Position numbers and translations under genes: made by a program. Positions 34,259 to 41,973 of a DNA stretch of 64,000 bases are shown in pieces. This DNA comes from Nonomuraea deserti (GTDB taxonomy: Bacteria; Actinomycetota; Actinomycetes; Streptosporangiales; Streptosporangiaceae), in NCBI RefSeq assembly GCF_004348685.1, contig NZ_SMKO01000006.1, positions 62,001 to 126,000 on the forward strand, in the 5' to 3' direction. The notes beneath the pieces were generated by a model that worked only from the letters and a program-made list of their open reading frames with translations, did not search any database and had not been told where the DNA came from. The stretch's first letter is position 1; each line of letters opens with the position of its first letter.

Positions 34259-35272
34259 GTGCGCGCGCTGGTCCTGACCGGCCCGGGCAAGGCCGGGGTT
34301 CGCGAGGTCGAGCCGCCGGCCGCGGCACCCGGGGAAGTGATCGTCGACGTCGAGCGGGTCGGCGTGTGCGGGACGGACGTCGAGCTGTTCACCGGCGGGA
34401 TGAGCTACCTGCGCACCGGCCGTTCCTGGTACCCGTTACGTCCCGGCCACGAATGGTGCGGGCGCGTCAGCGCGGCCGGGCAGGGCGTGGACGGCGACTG
34501 GCTCGGCCGTCGGGTCACGGGCGACACCATGCTCGGTTGCGGGCGCTGCGAGCGCTGCCGCGACGGCCGCCACCACGTCTGCGCCGACTCGGCCGAGATC
34601 GGCATCAGCCGGGGCCGCCCGGGCGCGCTGGCCGAACAGCTCGCGGTCCCCGTCACGGCCCTGCATCACCTGCCGGACACCGTGGATCCCGCGCTCGGCG
34701 CGCTCGTCGAGCCAGGAGGCAACGCGCTCCGGGCCCTCCGCGCCGCCGTGCTCGGCCCCGGCGAGCGGCTGCTGGTCCTGGGCACGGGCACGATCGGCCT
34801 GCTCGTGGCGTTGTTCGCGCGCGCGGAGGGCATCGACGTGCACCTGATGGGCCGCGACCAGGACGCCCTGCGGCCGGCCCGGCAGCTCGGCTTCGACCAC
34901 GTCTGGACCCGCCCGTCGCTCCCGTCACTGCGCTGGGACGCCGTCGTCGACGCCTCCAACGCGGCCGGATCGCCCGGCCTCGCGGCGCAGCTCGTCGAAC
35001 CCGCGCGGCGGGTGGTCTACATCGGGCTGGCCGGCGCCCCGTCCACGATCGACACCCGCGAGCTGGTGCTCAAGGACGTCACCGCCGTCGGCATCCTGGG
35101 CGGTTCAGCCGGGCTGGAGGGGGCCATCGCCGCCTTTGCCCGCGGCTCGGTGGACGCCCGCCCGCTCGTGGCCGCCACGGTGGGCCTCGCCGGGACCGCC
35201 GAAGTCCTCGCCGGCCGCCGTCCCCCCGGCGCCGGCCCCGGCCCGAAGATCCACATCGACCCACGGCACTGA
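34259..35272 (+). CDS. Zinc-dependent alcohol dehydrogenase (MDR family)
   Basis: 337 residues from GTG 34259. Catalytic zinc ligands: Cys in GVCGTDVELF near 38 and HE in RPGHEWCG near 65. Structural zinc cysteines: GCGRCERCRDGRHHVC. The NAD-binding motif is GTGTIG. The layout is that of threonine/sorbitol/glucose dehydrogenase-type MDR enzymes. It faces the IlvD/Edd gene, so oxidation of a sugar is plausible. The start lacks a clear ribosome site. A better GGAGG-ATG at about 34206 opens a different short frame that ends just inside this gene, so the start is uncertain. Confidence 0.85.
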   Translation: MRALVLTGPGKAGVREVEPPAAAPGEVIVDVERVGVCGTDVELFTGGMSYLRTGRSWYPLRPGHEWCGRVSAAGQGVDGDWLGRRVTGDTMLGCGRCERCRDGRHHVCADSAEIGISRGRPGALAEQLAVPVTALHHLPDTVDPALGALVEPGGNALRALRAAVLGPGERLLVLGTGTIGLLVALFARAEGIDVHLMGRDQDALRPARQLGFDHVWTRPSLPSLRWDAVVDASNAAGSPGLAAQLVEPARRVVYIGLAGAPSTIDTRELVLKDVTAVGILGGSAGLEGAIAAFARGSVDARPLVAATVGLAGTAEVLAGRRPPGAGPGPKIHIDPRH

Positions 35273-35325
35273 ACCGGCCGCCCCGTCGGCACGCGGCCGG
35301 GTGGTCTCTGGCGTGTAGATCGTTT

Positions 35326-36488
35326 ATGACGTTGCTCGACGGCATCGTCTCGGGGTGCAGCTTCCCCGAGGTCGGCTTCGGCACGATCAACACGATCACC
35401 GACGCGCGCCTGCTCGACCACTACTCCCGCGAGGTCGCGCCCGACGCCTTCAGCCGCGAGCAGCAGCAGGCGGTCTCCGGCTTCGGGCGGTGGGAGAGCA
35501 TCGCGAACCTCACCCGGGGCGGCGGCTGGATCGACCCGCGGATCTTCTGCCCCGACCGGCTTCCCGCGTCGCTGCGCTACCACCCGGAGACCAACCCGAC
35601 CGGCGCCCGGTGCGACGTGTACGACCACACCGTGAACGTCTACGGCCGCGATCCGCAGACCGGGTTCGCCCGGCGGCCACTGGACAACACCGGCATCCAG
35701 TACGGGCTGGGCGCCCTTCGGGACAAGGCGATCACGGTCGAGCAGTTCCTCGACCTCAACGAGAGGATCGGCGGCTTCGACGCCGACGCGAACCATGTGC
35801 CGGAGCGGACGCGGGCCGACCTGTCCGCGACGCGCGCGGCGTCCCGGAGCGGGCGGCTGCTCAAGGCGGGCGCCGGCCTGGCGTGCATGCCGATGATCGA
35901 TTACCGCGCCTACACCGACGATGCGCCGGGTGGGGACATCCACATGCGCTTCCAGTCGTTCTCGACCCGGGAGCGGCTGCTGAAGGTGAACGGCACGTAC
36001 GGCAACCAGGTCATGCTCGTCGAGGACAACCGGTACGGCGGGTTCTCGCTGGACAGCCCCGTCATCCTGGACGCGCTGACGCAGATGGACCGGTGGCTCA
36101 CCGCGATCGCCGCCGACCGCCGGCCCGGCCGCCCCACCGACAGGGTGGTGCGGAACAAAACCGGGCGAGCTCACGGACGCCTGCTGGAGCCGTGACCCCG
36201 AACCCCGGAAGATCACGGAACGCCAGGTCGCGGGCAACGGCACGACTCCCTGCAACACGCTGTACCCGGTGTGGACCTCGCCGCGGCTCGTCGCGGGCAG
36301 CTCGATGGCGGGCGACATCGTCAAGTGCCGGCTGCGGCCGATCGACCCCGCCGAGTACGGGACGCCTCTGACGGAGACCCAGCTCGACCGGCTGCGGGAT
36401 CTTCCCCGGCGGCGCCTGCGACTGGACCGCACCCGGGGTCGGGCAGCAGGGCCTCGCGGGCACCTGGCAGTCGTTCGGCAGGCACTGA
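35326..36488 (+). pseudogene. Remnant of a DUF6351-family protein
   Basis: The frame begins near ATG 35326 with GCSFPEVGFGTINTITDARL, already in the middle of the family sequence. It continues with NPTGARCDVYDHTVNVYGRD and RRPLDNTGIQYGLGALRDKA, which are family hallmarks. An extra A near 36160 breaks the frame before PGELTDACWSRDPEPRKITE and CNTLYPVWTSPRLVAGSSMA. A second break near 36405 precedes FPGGACDWTAPGVGQQ and the last residues, SFGRH. The signal peptide and the whole N-terminal half are missing. Function of the intact family is unknown. Confidence 0.82.
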
Positions 36489-36562
36489 CGTGAGGTCAGG
36501 AGGCCGCTCCGGGCCGGCCACCCGGTCCCGAGCACCGGACGCCACGCCGTCGCGCTGACATG

Positions 36563-36605
36563 TGACATTCGTCAGGGTTCGGCGGGAAAGGCGGCTGGCT
36601 AGGGT
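36563..36605 (+). promoter_or_regulatory. Promoter and operator of the DesK-like kinase gene
   Basis: TGAC-ATTC-GTCA (36563-36574) lies just upstream of a possible -35 (TTCGGC) and the -10 TAGGGT (36600-36605). Seven bases later the ATG at 36613 begins, so the mRNA is probably leaderless. The operator centre is about 44 bases before the start, a position suited to activation. The same TGAC-N4-GTCA element occurs three times before 38410. Confidence 0.75.
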
Positions 36606-36612
36606 GGACCGC

Positions 36613-37695
36613 ATGAAGGCCCGCCTGTGGACCTCCGTCTATCTCGTCGTCCTGGTGTGGCCGGTGCCCGCGTTCCTGGCGTCCGCCCCTTCGGGCGTCA
36701 TGACCGGGCTGATGTGCGCAGGGGTGGCCTGCTTCGTGGTCCTCTACCTGCGGGTCGTGTGGACCGCGCTGGAGAGCCCGCACCGCAACGCCACCCCCTA
36801 CGCCCTGGTCCTGCTCTACCTGGTCGCGGCCGCGATGGTGCCCCTTCTCGGCGAGATGTGGGTGTTCGCTACGTCGTACTTCCTCATCACCGCGGCGGCC
36901 ACGGCACTGCCCGCACGGGCCCTGCCGGTGGTGGCCGGGGCGGTCGTCGGGGCCACCATGCTCGCCCTTCCTCTGCTCGGCAGGTCGCTGGCCGAGTTCT
37001 GGTGGATGCCGCTGCAGACCGTCGTGTTCGCCGCCGCCATGCGCGCATTCCTCCAGCTGAACGCCGCGAACAGGGCGCTGAGCGAGGCGAACGTCGAGGT
37101 CGAGCGGCTGGCCGTGGACAACGAACGCCTGCGCTTCGCCCGCGACATGCACGACCTGCTCGGGCACAGCCTGGCCGTGATGACGGTGAAGAGCCAGCTC
37201 GCGGGCAGGCTCGCCATCGCCGACCCGGAACGGGCCAGAGCCGAGATGCAGGAAGTCGAAGAGCTCTCCCGGCAGGCGTTGTCGGAAGTGCGCGAGGCGA
37301 TCGCGGGTTACCGGGAGCTGTCGCTGCCCGGGGAGCTCGACGGCGCACGCCGCGCGCTCGACACCGCGGGCGTCCGGCTGGAGGTGGCGGCGGACCCGCT
37401 CCCGACCGAGGTCGAGCCCGTTCTGGCCTGGGTGGTCCGGGAGGCCACGACGAACGTCGTCCGGCACAGCGGCGCCCGCCGTTGCCGCATCCGCCTCGGC
37501 GTCGAGGGCGGGCAGGCGTACGCGGAGGTGCTCGACGACGGCCGCGGACCCGCCGGAGCCGCGGGCGCCGGCGGCAACGGGCTGCGCGGCCTCGCCGAGC
37601 GCATCCACGTGGCGGGCGGCACTTTGCACGGCGCGGCAGCCGAGGGCGGCGGCTTCCTGCTGACCGCCCGCGTGCCCGTGGCGGACGTGACATGA
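36613..37695 (+). CDS. DesK-type sensor histidine kinase
   Basis: 360 residues from ATG 36613. Residues 1-140 form five or six membrane helices. A coiled-coil (LNAANRALSEANVEVERLAV DNERLRF) leads to the phosphoacceptor helix ARDMHDLLGHSLAVMTVKSQ (His near residue 180), a HisKA_3 type. The ATPase domain has the N box VREATTNVVRHS and the G boxes DDGRG and GNGLRGLAERI. The membrane-embedded sensor suggests detection of a lipid, membrane or hydrophobic-drug signal. It overlaps the response regulator by ATGA. Confidence 0.92.
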   Translation: MKARLWTSVYLVVLVWPVPAFLASAPSGVMTGLMCAGVACFVVLYLRVVWTALESPHRNATPYALVLLYLVAAAMVPLLGEMWVFATSYFLITAAATALPARALPVVAGAVVGATMLALPLLGRSLAEFWWMPLQTVVFAAAMRAFLQLNAANRALSEANVEVERLAVDNERLRFARDMHDLLGHSLAVMTVKSQLAGRLAIADPERARAEMQEVEELSRQALSEVREAIAGYRELSLPGELDGARRALDTAGVRLEVAADPLPTEVEPVLAWVVREATTNVVRHSGARRCRIRLGVEGGQAYAEVLDDGRGPAGAAGAGGNGLRGLAERIHVAGGTLHGAAAEGGGFLLTARVPVADVT

Positions 37696-38285
37696 TCCGC
37701 ATCCTGCTGGCCGACGATCAGCACCTCGTACGCGAGGCGCTGGCGGCGCTGCTCGGCCTGGAGCCCGACATCGAGGTCGTCGGCCAGGTCGGCCGGGGCG
37801 ACGAGGTCGCGGGCGCCGTCGCCCGGCTGCATCCGGACGTCGTGCTGCTCGACATCGAGATGCCGGGCCGCGACGGTCTCACCGCGGCGGCCGAGCTCAC
37901 CGGCGTACGCGTGATCATCCTGACCACCTTCGGCCGCCCCGGATACCTGCGGCGGGCCATGGACGCCGGCGTCGCCGGCTACGTGGTCAAGGACGCCAGG
38001 GCCGGGGAACTGGCCGACGCCGTCCGGCGGGTGCACGCCGGCGAGAGGGTGTTCGACCGCAAGCTCTCCGCCGCCAGCCTCTCCGCCGGCACGAACCCGC
38101 TCACCAGCCGCGAACGCGACGTGCTGCGCGCCGCCAACGAGGGCGGCACCGTCGCCGACATCGCCCGCCGCCTCTACCTGTCCGACGGCACCGTGCGCAA
38201 CTACCTGTCGTCGGCCATCGGCAAGCTCGGCGCCCGCAACCGGGCCGAGGCGGCGCGCGCCGCCGAGTCCAAGGGCTGGCTCTGA
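37692..38285 (+). CDS. NarL/LuxR-type response regulator
   Basis: 197 residues. The receiver domain has the acidic pair DD at 8-9, phospho-Asp in VVLLDIEMPG near 54 and Lys in YVVKDA near 104. Residues 135-197 form the LuxR-type helix-turn-helix (LTSRERDVLRAANEGGTVADIARRLYLSDGTVRNYLSSAI GKL). It is coupled to the kinase and is the best candidate to bind TGAC-N4-GTCA sites before the kinase and before 38410. Its last eight codons and stop are part of the first copy of the 39-base repeat. Confidence 0.92.
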   Translation: MIRILLADDQHLVREALAALLGLEPDIEVVGQVGRGDEVAGAVARLHPDVVLLDIEMPGRDGLTAAAELTGVRVIILTTFGRPGYLRRAMDAGVAGYVVKDARAGELADAVRRVHAGERVFDRKLSAASLSAGTNPLTSRERDVLRAANEGGTVADIARRLYLSDGTVRNYLSSAIGKLGARNRAEAARAAESKGWL

Positions 38286-38375
38286 CGAACGTCACCAGCC
38301 GCCGAGTCCACGGGCCGGCTCTGACGAACGTCACCAGCCGCCGAGTCCACGGGCCGGCTCTGACGAACGTCACTA
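38259..38375 (+). repeat. Three 39-base repeats carrying TGACGAACGTCA operators
   Basis: Units begin at 38259, 38298 and 38337. The first contains the end of the response-regulator gene (AESKGWL and stop). The other two repeat that coding sequence with two substitutions, now non-coding. Each unit contains the perfect palindrome TGACG-AA-CGTCA, at 38283-38294, 38322-38333 and 38361-38372. The last centre lies about 44 bases before the next gene, the same distance as at the kinase promoter. Confidence 0.85.
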
Positions 38376-38409
38376 CCGGCCACACCCCTGGCCTGGCGAG
38401 GCTGGGGGC

Positions 38410-39399
38410 ATGGGAAGACGTATCGCGCCCGCGCTCGGGCTCTTCTTGCTGTCGCCGCTGATCGGCGAGTTCCTGCTGGGCAACCTGCCCGTCACCATGC
38501 TGGTCGCGCTGATCACGCTGGCCCCGCTCTACGGGGGCGGGGCGCTGCTCGTCCGTGAGCTGGCCAGGCGCCGGGGCGCCGGCTGGCCGGGCATCGTCCT
38601 GCTCGCCGTCGCCTACGGTCTCGTGGAGGAGGGCCTGGTCACCCGTTCCCTCTTCAACCCCGGCTACGCCGGGATGGACCTCACCTCGTACGCGTGGATC
38701 CCCGGCGTGGAGGCGAGCGCCTGGTGGGCGAGCTTCGTGCTGGGCGGCGTGCACGCCGTGGGCAGCATCTGCGTCCCCATCGCGATCATGGAGGCCCTCG
38801 TACCGGCCAGGGCGACGGAGCCGTGGCTCCGCCTTCCCGGGCTGGTGACCGCCGGGCTCCTGTTCGTGTTCGGGGCGGTGGCCACCGCCCTGTTCGACCC
38901 GGCCGCGTACCAGCCCTCCATCGCCCAGGCCGCGGGGGTCGTCGTCCTGGCCGGGCTGCTGGTCCTCCTCGCGCTGCGCCGCCGCGGCCGGGTCAGCCGG
39001 GCTCCTGGGCGGGCTCCCGGGCCGTGGCCGGTGCTCGGTTTCTCCCTGGCTGCCGGGGCGGTGTTCTGGCTGGCGGCCATGGCTCTCGACACGCTCGGCG
39101 CGTGGCCCGTCGTGGCCGCCAACCTCACCGTGTACGCCGCGGTCTGCGCTCTGGTGACCCGCTGGTCCCGGCGGCCCGGGTGGGGGCCCGTCCAGACGTT
39201 CGCGCTGGCGGCCGGCGGCGTGCTCACCTACGCCTGGCACGGCTTTCCACAACCTCCCGCCATACCCGTGGAACCGGCGGTCGACCTGGCGGGGAACACC
39301 GTCTTCGCCCTGGCGGCCGTCGCGCTGCTCGCCGTGGCCGCGGCACGGCTGCGATCACCGCGGCTCGCACGCCGGGAGCGTGCCTCCGCAGCGGGGTGA
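38410..39399 (+). CDS. Polytopic membrane protein with an EE motif, CPBP-like
   Basis: 329 residues with eight or so hydrophobic helices and no signal peptide. YGLVEEGLVTRSLFNPGY in the third helix region places a glutamate pair in the membrane as in CPBP intramembrane proteases, but later CPBP motifs are not convincing. It is probably the target of the kinase/regulator pair, because three operators precede it. GAGGCT about six bases before the ATG may be a leaderless -10. Role unknown; envelope stress or resistance is an inference from the regulator type. Confidence 0.75.
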   Translation: MGRRIAPALGLFLLSPLIGEFLLGNLPVTMLVALITLAPLYGGGALLVRELARRRGAGWPGIVLLAVAYGLVEEGLVTRSLFNPGYAGMDLTSYAWIPGVEASAWWASFVLGGVHAVGSICVPIAIMEALVPARATEPWLRLPGLVTAGLLFVFGAVATALFDPAAYQPSIAQAAGVVVLAGLLVLLALRRRGRVSRAPGRAPGPWPVLGFSLAAGAVFWLAAMALDTLGAWPVVAANLTVYAAVCALVTRWSRRPGWGPVQTFALAAGGVLTYAWHGFPQPPAIPVEPAVDLAGNTVFALAAVALLAVAAARLRSPRLARRERASAAG

Positions 39400-39448
39400 C
39401 CCACCCCAGGCGGTGGAGGGAACTCCATGAATGCCCTGGTCCCATGGA

Positions 39449-39454
39449 TATAGT
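39449..39454 (+). promoter_or_regulatory. Leaderless -10 element of the PucR gene
   Basis: TATAGT is followed by six bases and then GTG 39461. No ribosome site is present, so this supports GTG 39461 over the ATG at 39431. Confidence 0.6.
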
Positions 39455-39460
39455 CACATC

Positions 39461-41020
39461 GTGTTCACCCTTCGTACCTTGGTGGATCGTTCGTCCCTCC
39501 ACCTCACCGTGCTGGTCACGGGCACGCCGGGCGCGATGGACGAGCCGGTCGCCTGGGTGCACAACACCGAGCTGCCCGACCCGTCCCCCTACGTGCGGGA
39601 GCGGGAGCTCGTCCTGACGAACGGTCTGTGGCTCGACCAGGTGTCTTCCGCGCGGTTCGTCAGGAGCGTCAAGGAGGCCAAGGGCAGCGGCATCGTCTTC
39701 GGACTGCGTGCCGAGCTGCCCGCCACGCCGCCGGACCTGGTCGAGGCCTGCCGGGAAGAGGAACTTCCGCTGCTGCAGATCTCCATCGAGGTGCCGTTCA
39801 CGGCGGTCTCCCAGGCCGTCGCCGACATACTGGCCGACGAGCGCAAGCAGGCGCTGGTCGGCATGGTACGCCGGGGCGACGCGCTGGCCACGGCCATCTC
39901 CCGGGGAGCCGGCGCCTCCGGCGTGCTCGACGTTCTGCGGCGTGACTACGACCTGCCCCTCGCGGTGGTCGACAGGATGGCCCGTTCGCTCGGGGCGGTC
40001 GGCGCCGACCTTGACGCGGACCAGCTGCACGCCGTCGCCACGGGGCTGACCAAGCATCCGCCGGCCCTGGAGGTGGACCTGGGCGACGCGGGGCGTGCGG
40101 CGCTCTTCCCTGTGGGCGCCGTCGGCGACATCGACGCCGCCCTCATCTGCCTGCGCCCCCTGCGCCGCCTCACCTCGGCCGAGCGGGAGGGGCTCGAACA
40201 GGCGGCCAGGTTCCTGAGCCTGGAGGTCGCCAAGCAGCAGGCCGTCCAGGCGATCGAGATGCGCTTCGCCAGCGAGCTCCTGGAGATGATCCTGTCAGGC
40301 GGCAGCCGGGCGGCCGAGGTCCCCGGCAGGCTGCGCGCCTTCGGCGTGGACCCGGGTGGCCCGCTGGCCGTGTGCGCCGTGGCGTTCGCGCAGCACGAAA
40401 CCGCGACGATGCACGGGCTCGCCGAGGTGATCGGCGAGTTCTTCGCCGCCGAAGGGGTGCCGGTGGTGGTCGCCGGCGGCACGCAGGACGTCGTCGCCGT
40501 ACTGCCGTGGCGCCATCCGGAACACGGGCTGCCGCCGTTCGCGCAGCGTCTGGTGCGTGGCGTCGAGCGGCGCTTCCCCGGCCTGCGCACGGTCGCGGGG
40601 CTGGGCGGCATCGCCTCGCACGCGACCGAGCTGCGGCCCGCGCTCCTGCAGTCCAGGGAGGCCTGCCGCGTGCTCCTGCGCACCCGCACCGGACCCCGCG
40701 TGCGGGCCTTCGCTGAACTCGGCACGCACCGGCTGCTCCTCGGGCTGCTCGACGCGGAGACGTCCCGCCAGTTCTCCGCCGGGCTCCTCGGGCCGCTGAA
40801 GGATCACGACGCGCGGCGGGGCGGCGACCTGGAGCTGACGCTGCGGACGTTCCTCGACCACGACGGGCAGTGGGCGGCGACGGCCACGGCACTGCACGTC
40901 CACGTGAACACCCTCCGCAACCGCCTGGCCAAGATCACCGAGCTCACCGGCAGGGACGTGGGACGCACCGAGGACCGGGTCGACCTGTTCCTGGCGCTGA
41001 CCATCGACGCGACGGACTGA
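39461..41020 (+). CDS. PucR-family transcriptional regulator
   Basis: 519 residues from GTG 39461. N-terminal PucR sensor domain (TLRTLVDRSSLHLTVLVTGT ... VAWVHNTELPDPSPYVRERE LVLTNG), a middle GGDEF-like domain, and a C-terminal helix-turn-helix (LRTFLDHDGQWAATATALHV HVNTLRNRLAKITELTGRD). Relatives activate purine, uracil or amine catabolism. It converges with an operon that contains a deacetylase/amidohydrolase and a DUF1989 protein, matching that theme. The two operons end two bases apart inside a palindrome. Confidence 0.9.
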   Translation: MFTLRTLVDRSSLHLTVLVTGTPGAMDEPVAWVHNTELPDPSPYVRERELVLTNGLWLDQVSSARFVRSVKEAKGSGIVFGLRAELPATPPDLVEACREEELPLLQISIEVPFTAVSQAVADILADERKQALVGMVRRGDALATAISRGAGASGVLDVLRRDYDLPLAVVDRMARSLGAVGADLDADQLHAVATGLTKHPPALEVDLGDAGRAALFPVGAVGDIDAALICLRPLRRLTSAEREGLEQAARFLSLEVAKQQAVQAIEMRFASELLEMILSGGSRAAEVPGRLRAFGVDPGGPLAVCAVAFAQHETATMHGLAEVIGEFFAAEGVPVVVAGGTQDVVAVLPWRHPEHGLPPFAQRLVRGVERRFPGLRTVAGLGGIASHATELRPALLQSREACRVLLRTRTGPRVRAFAELGTHRLLLGLLDAETSRQFSAGLLGPLKDHDARRGGDLELTLRTFLDHDGQWAATATALHVHVNTLRNRLAKITELTGRDVGRTEDRVDLFLALTIDATD

Positions 41021-41030
41021 GCTCAGTCCG
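41013..41030. terminator. Palindrome shared by two convergent stop codons
   Basis: CGGACTGAGCTCAGTCCG is a perfect 18-base palindrome. It contains the TGA of the PucR gene (41018-41020) and the reverse TGA of the deacetylase (41023-41025). It can fold as a hairpin in either transcript. Confidence 0.65.
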
Positions 41031-41973
41031 GGTAGACGTCCGGGGAGACCTCGGGCGGCCGGGGCCGGCGCACGGCCAGCCCGGCGTCCGCGGCGGCCGA
41101 CTCGGCGACGTCGCGGCAGCGGGCGAACGACACGTCGGCGCAGCTCCGCGCGTACTCCAGGAACCGCCGCAGCGCCAGGGCCCGCCCGGGCCGCCCCGAC
41201 AGGAACGGATGCACGCACAGGTTGAACAGGCCGCCATAGTGCCGCATCCCGTCCAGCTCGGCCTGCCACAGCTCCAGCACCTTCGCCGGGGACTCGATGA
41301 CCGAGCCGACGTGTGGAGCCGGCAGGAACGCGTACTGCTCCCAGTCGTCGAGCGACCAGTGGACGGGCAGCTCGACGATCTCGCCCGCCGGCGTCTCCAC
41401 CTTGTACGGCCTGTCGTCCCCCATGAGGGAGGAGTCGTAGCGCAGCCCGTGCTCCGCGACCAGGTCGCCGGTCTGCCAGGACGCCTCCCACAGGGCGGCT
41501 CGATGCCCTCGGATCTCGATGCCCTGGCGGTCGAAGACGGCCAGCGCCCGCTCGAAGTCGGCGCGCTCCTCCTCGGCCGTCATCGACGTGGACGGGCGAT
41601 GGCTGTAGGAGTGGTGTGCCACCTCATGGCCCCGCCCCGCGATCGACGGCGCCAGCCACGGGCGGTGCTCGGCCACCCAGCCGGGCACGAAGAACGTGGC
41701 CGGCACGGCCAGGTCGTCGAGGAGATCCAGGATGCGCGGCAGGCCGACATCGGGCCCGTACGCCTGATGGGACATCGTGCTCGCGTGGCCGGCGTAGCGG
41801 CGGCCCTGCGCCAGCACGGGCGTTTCGGCGTCCACGTCGAAGGTCAGCGTGACGACCGCGGCGGATCCGTCACGCCAGCCGCCTTCCTCGCCGCCGCGGG
41901 GCCCACCGTGAGCCCCGCCCGAGGCCGCGCTCAAGCGGTCGCCCCGGCCGCCGGACTCCGAGGGGGTGCTCAA
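41023..41973 (-). CDS. Polysaccharide-deacetylase-family hydrolase
   Basis: About 316 residues. The NodB-type zinc site is seen in TLTFDVDAE (Asp) and HEVAHHSYSHRP (two His). DSSLMGDDRPY and FNLCVHPFLSGRPGR match the branch that includes peptidoglycan deacetylases and PuuE-type allantoinases. The start is uncertain: the only plausible in-frame starts are TTG codons, one overlapping the ene-reductase stop (TTGA at 41973) and one 36 bases later in a duplicated copy of that stretch. It is last of three co-transcribed genes with an ene-reductase and a DUF1989 protein, so small-amide hydrolysis is as likely as polymer deacetylation. Confidence 0.8.
   Translation of the reverse strand: MSTPSESGGRGDRLSAASGGAHGGPRGGEEGGWRDGSAAVVTLTFDVDAETPVLAQGRRYAGHASTMSHQAYGPDVGLPRILDLLDDLAVPATFFVPGWVAEHRPWLAPSIAGRGHEVAHHSYSHRPSTSMTAEEERADFERALAVFDRQGIEIRGHRAALWEASWQTGDLVAEHGLRYDSSLMGDDRPYKVETPAGEIVELPVHWSLDDWEQYAFLPAPHVGSVIESPAKVLELWQAELDGMRHYGGLFNLCVHPFLSGRPGRALALRRFLEYARSCADVSFARCRDVAESAAADAGLAVRRPRPPEVSPDVYPD

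Noticed and set aside
36627-38285. 552-codon frame fusing kinase shadow to response regulator
   Set aside because: Only the part from 37692 matches a response regulator; earlier codons are the wrong frame of the kinase.
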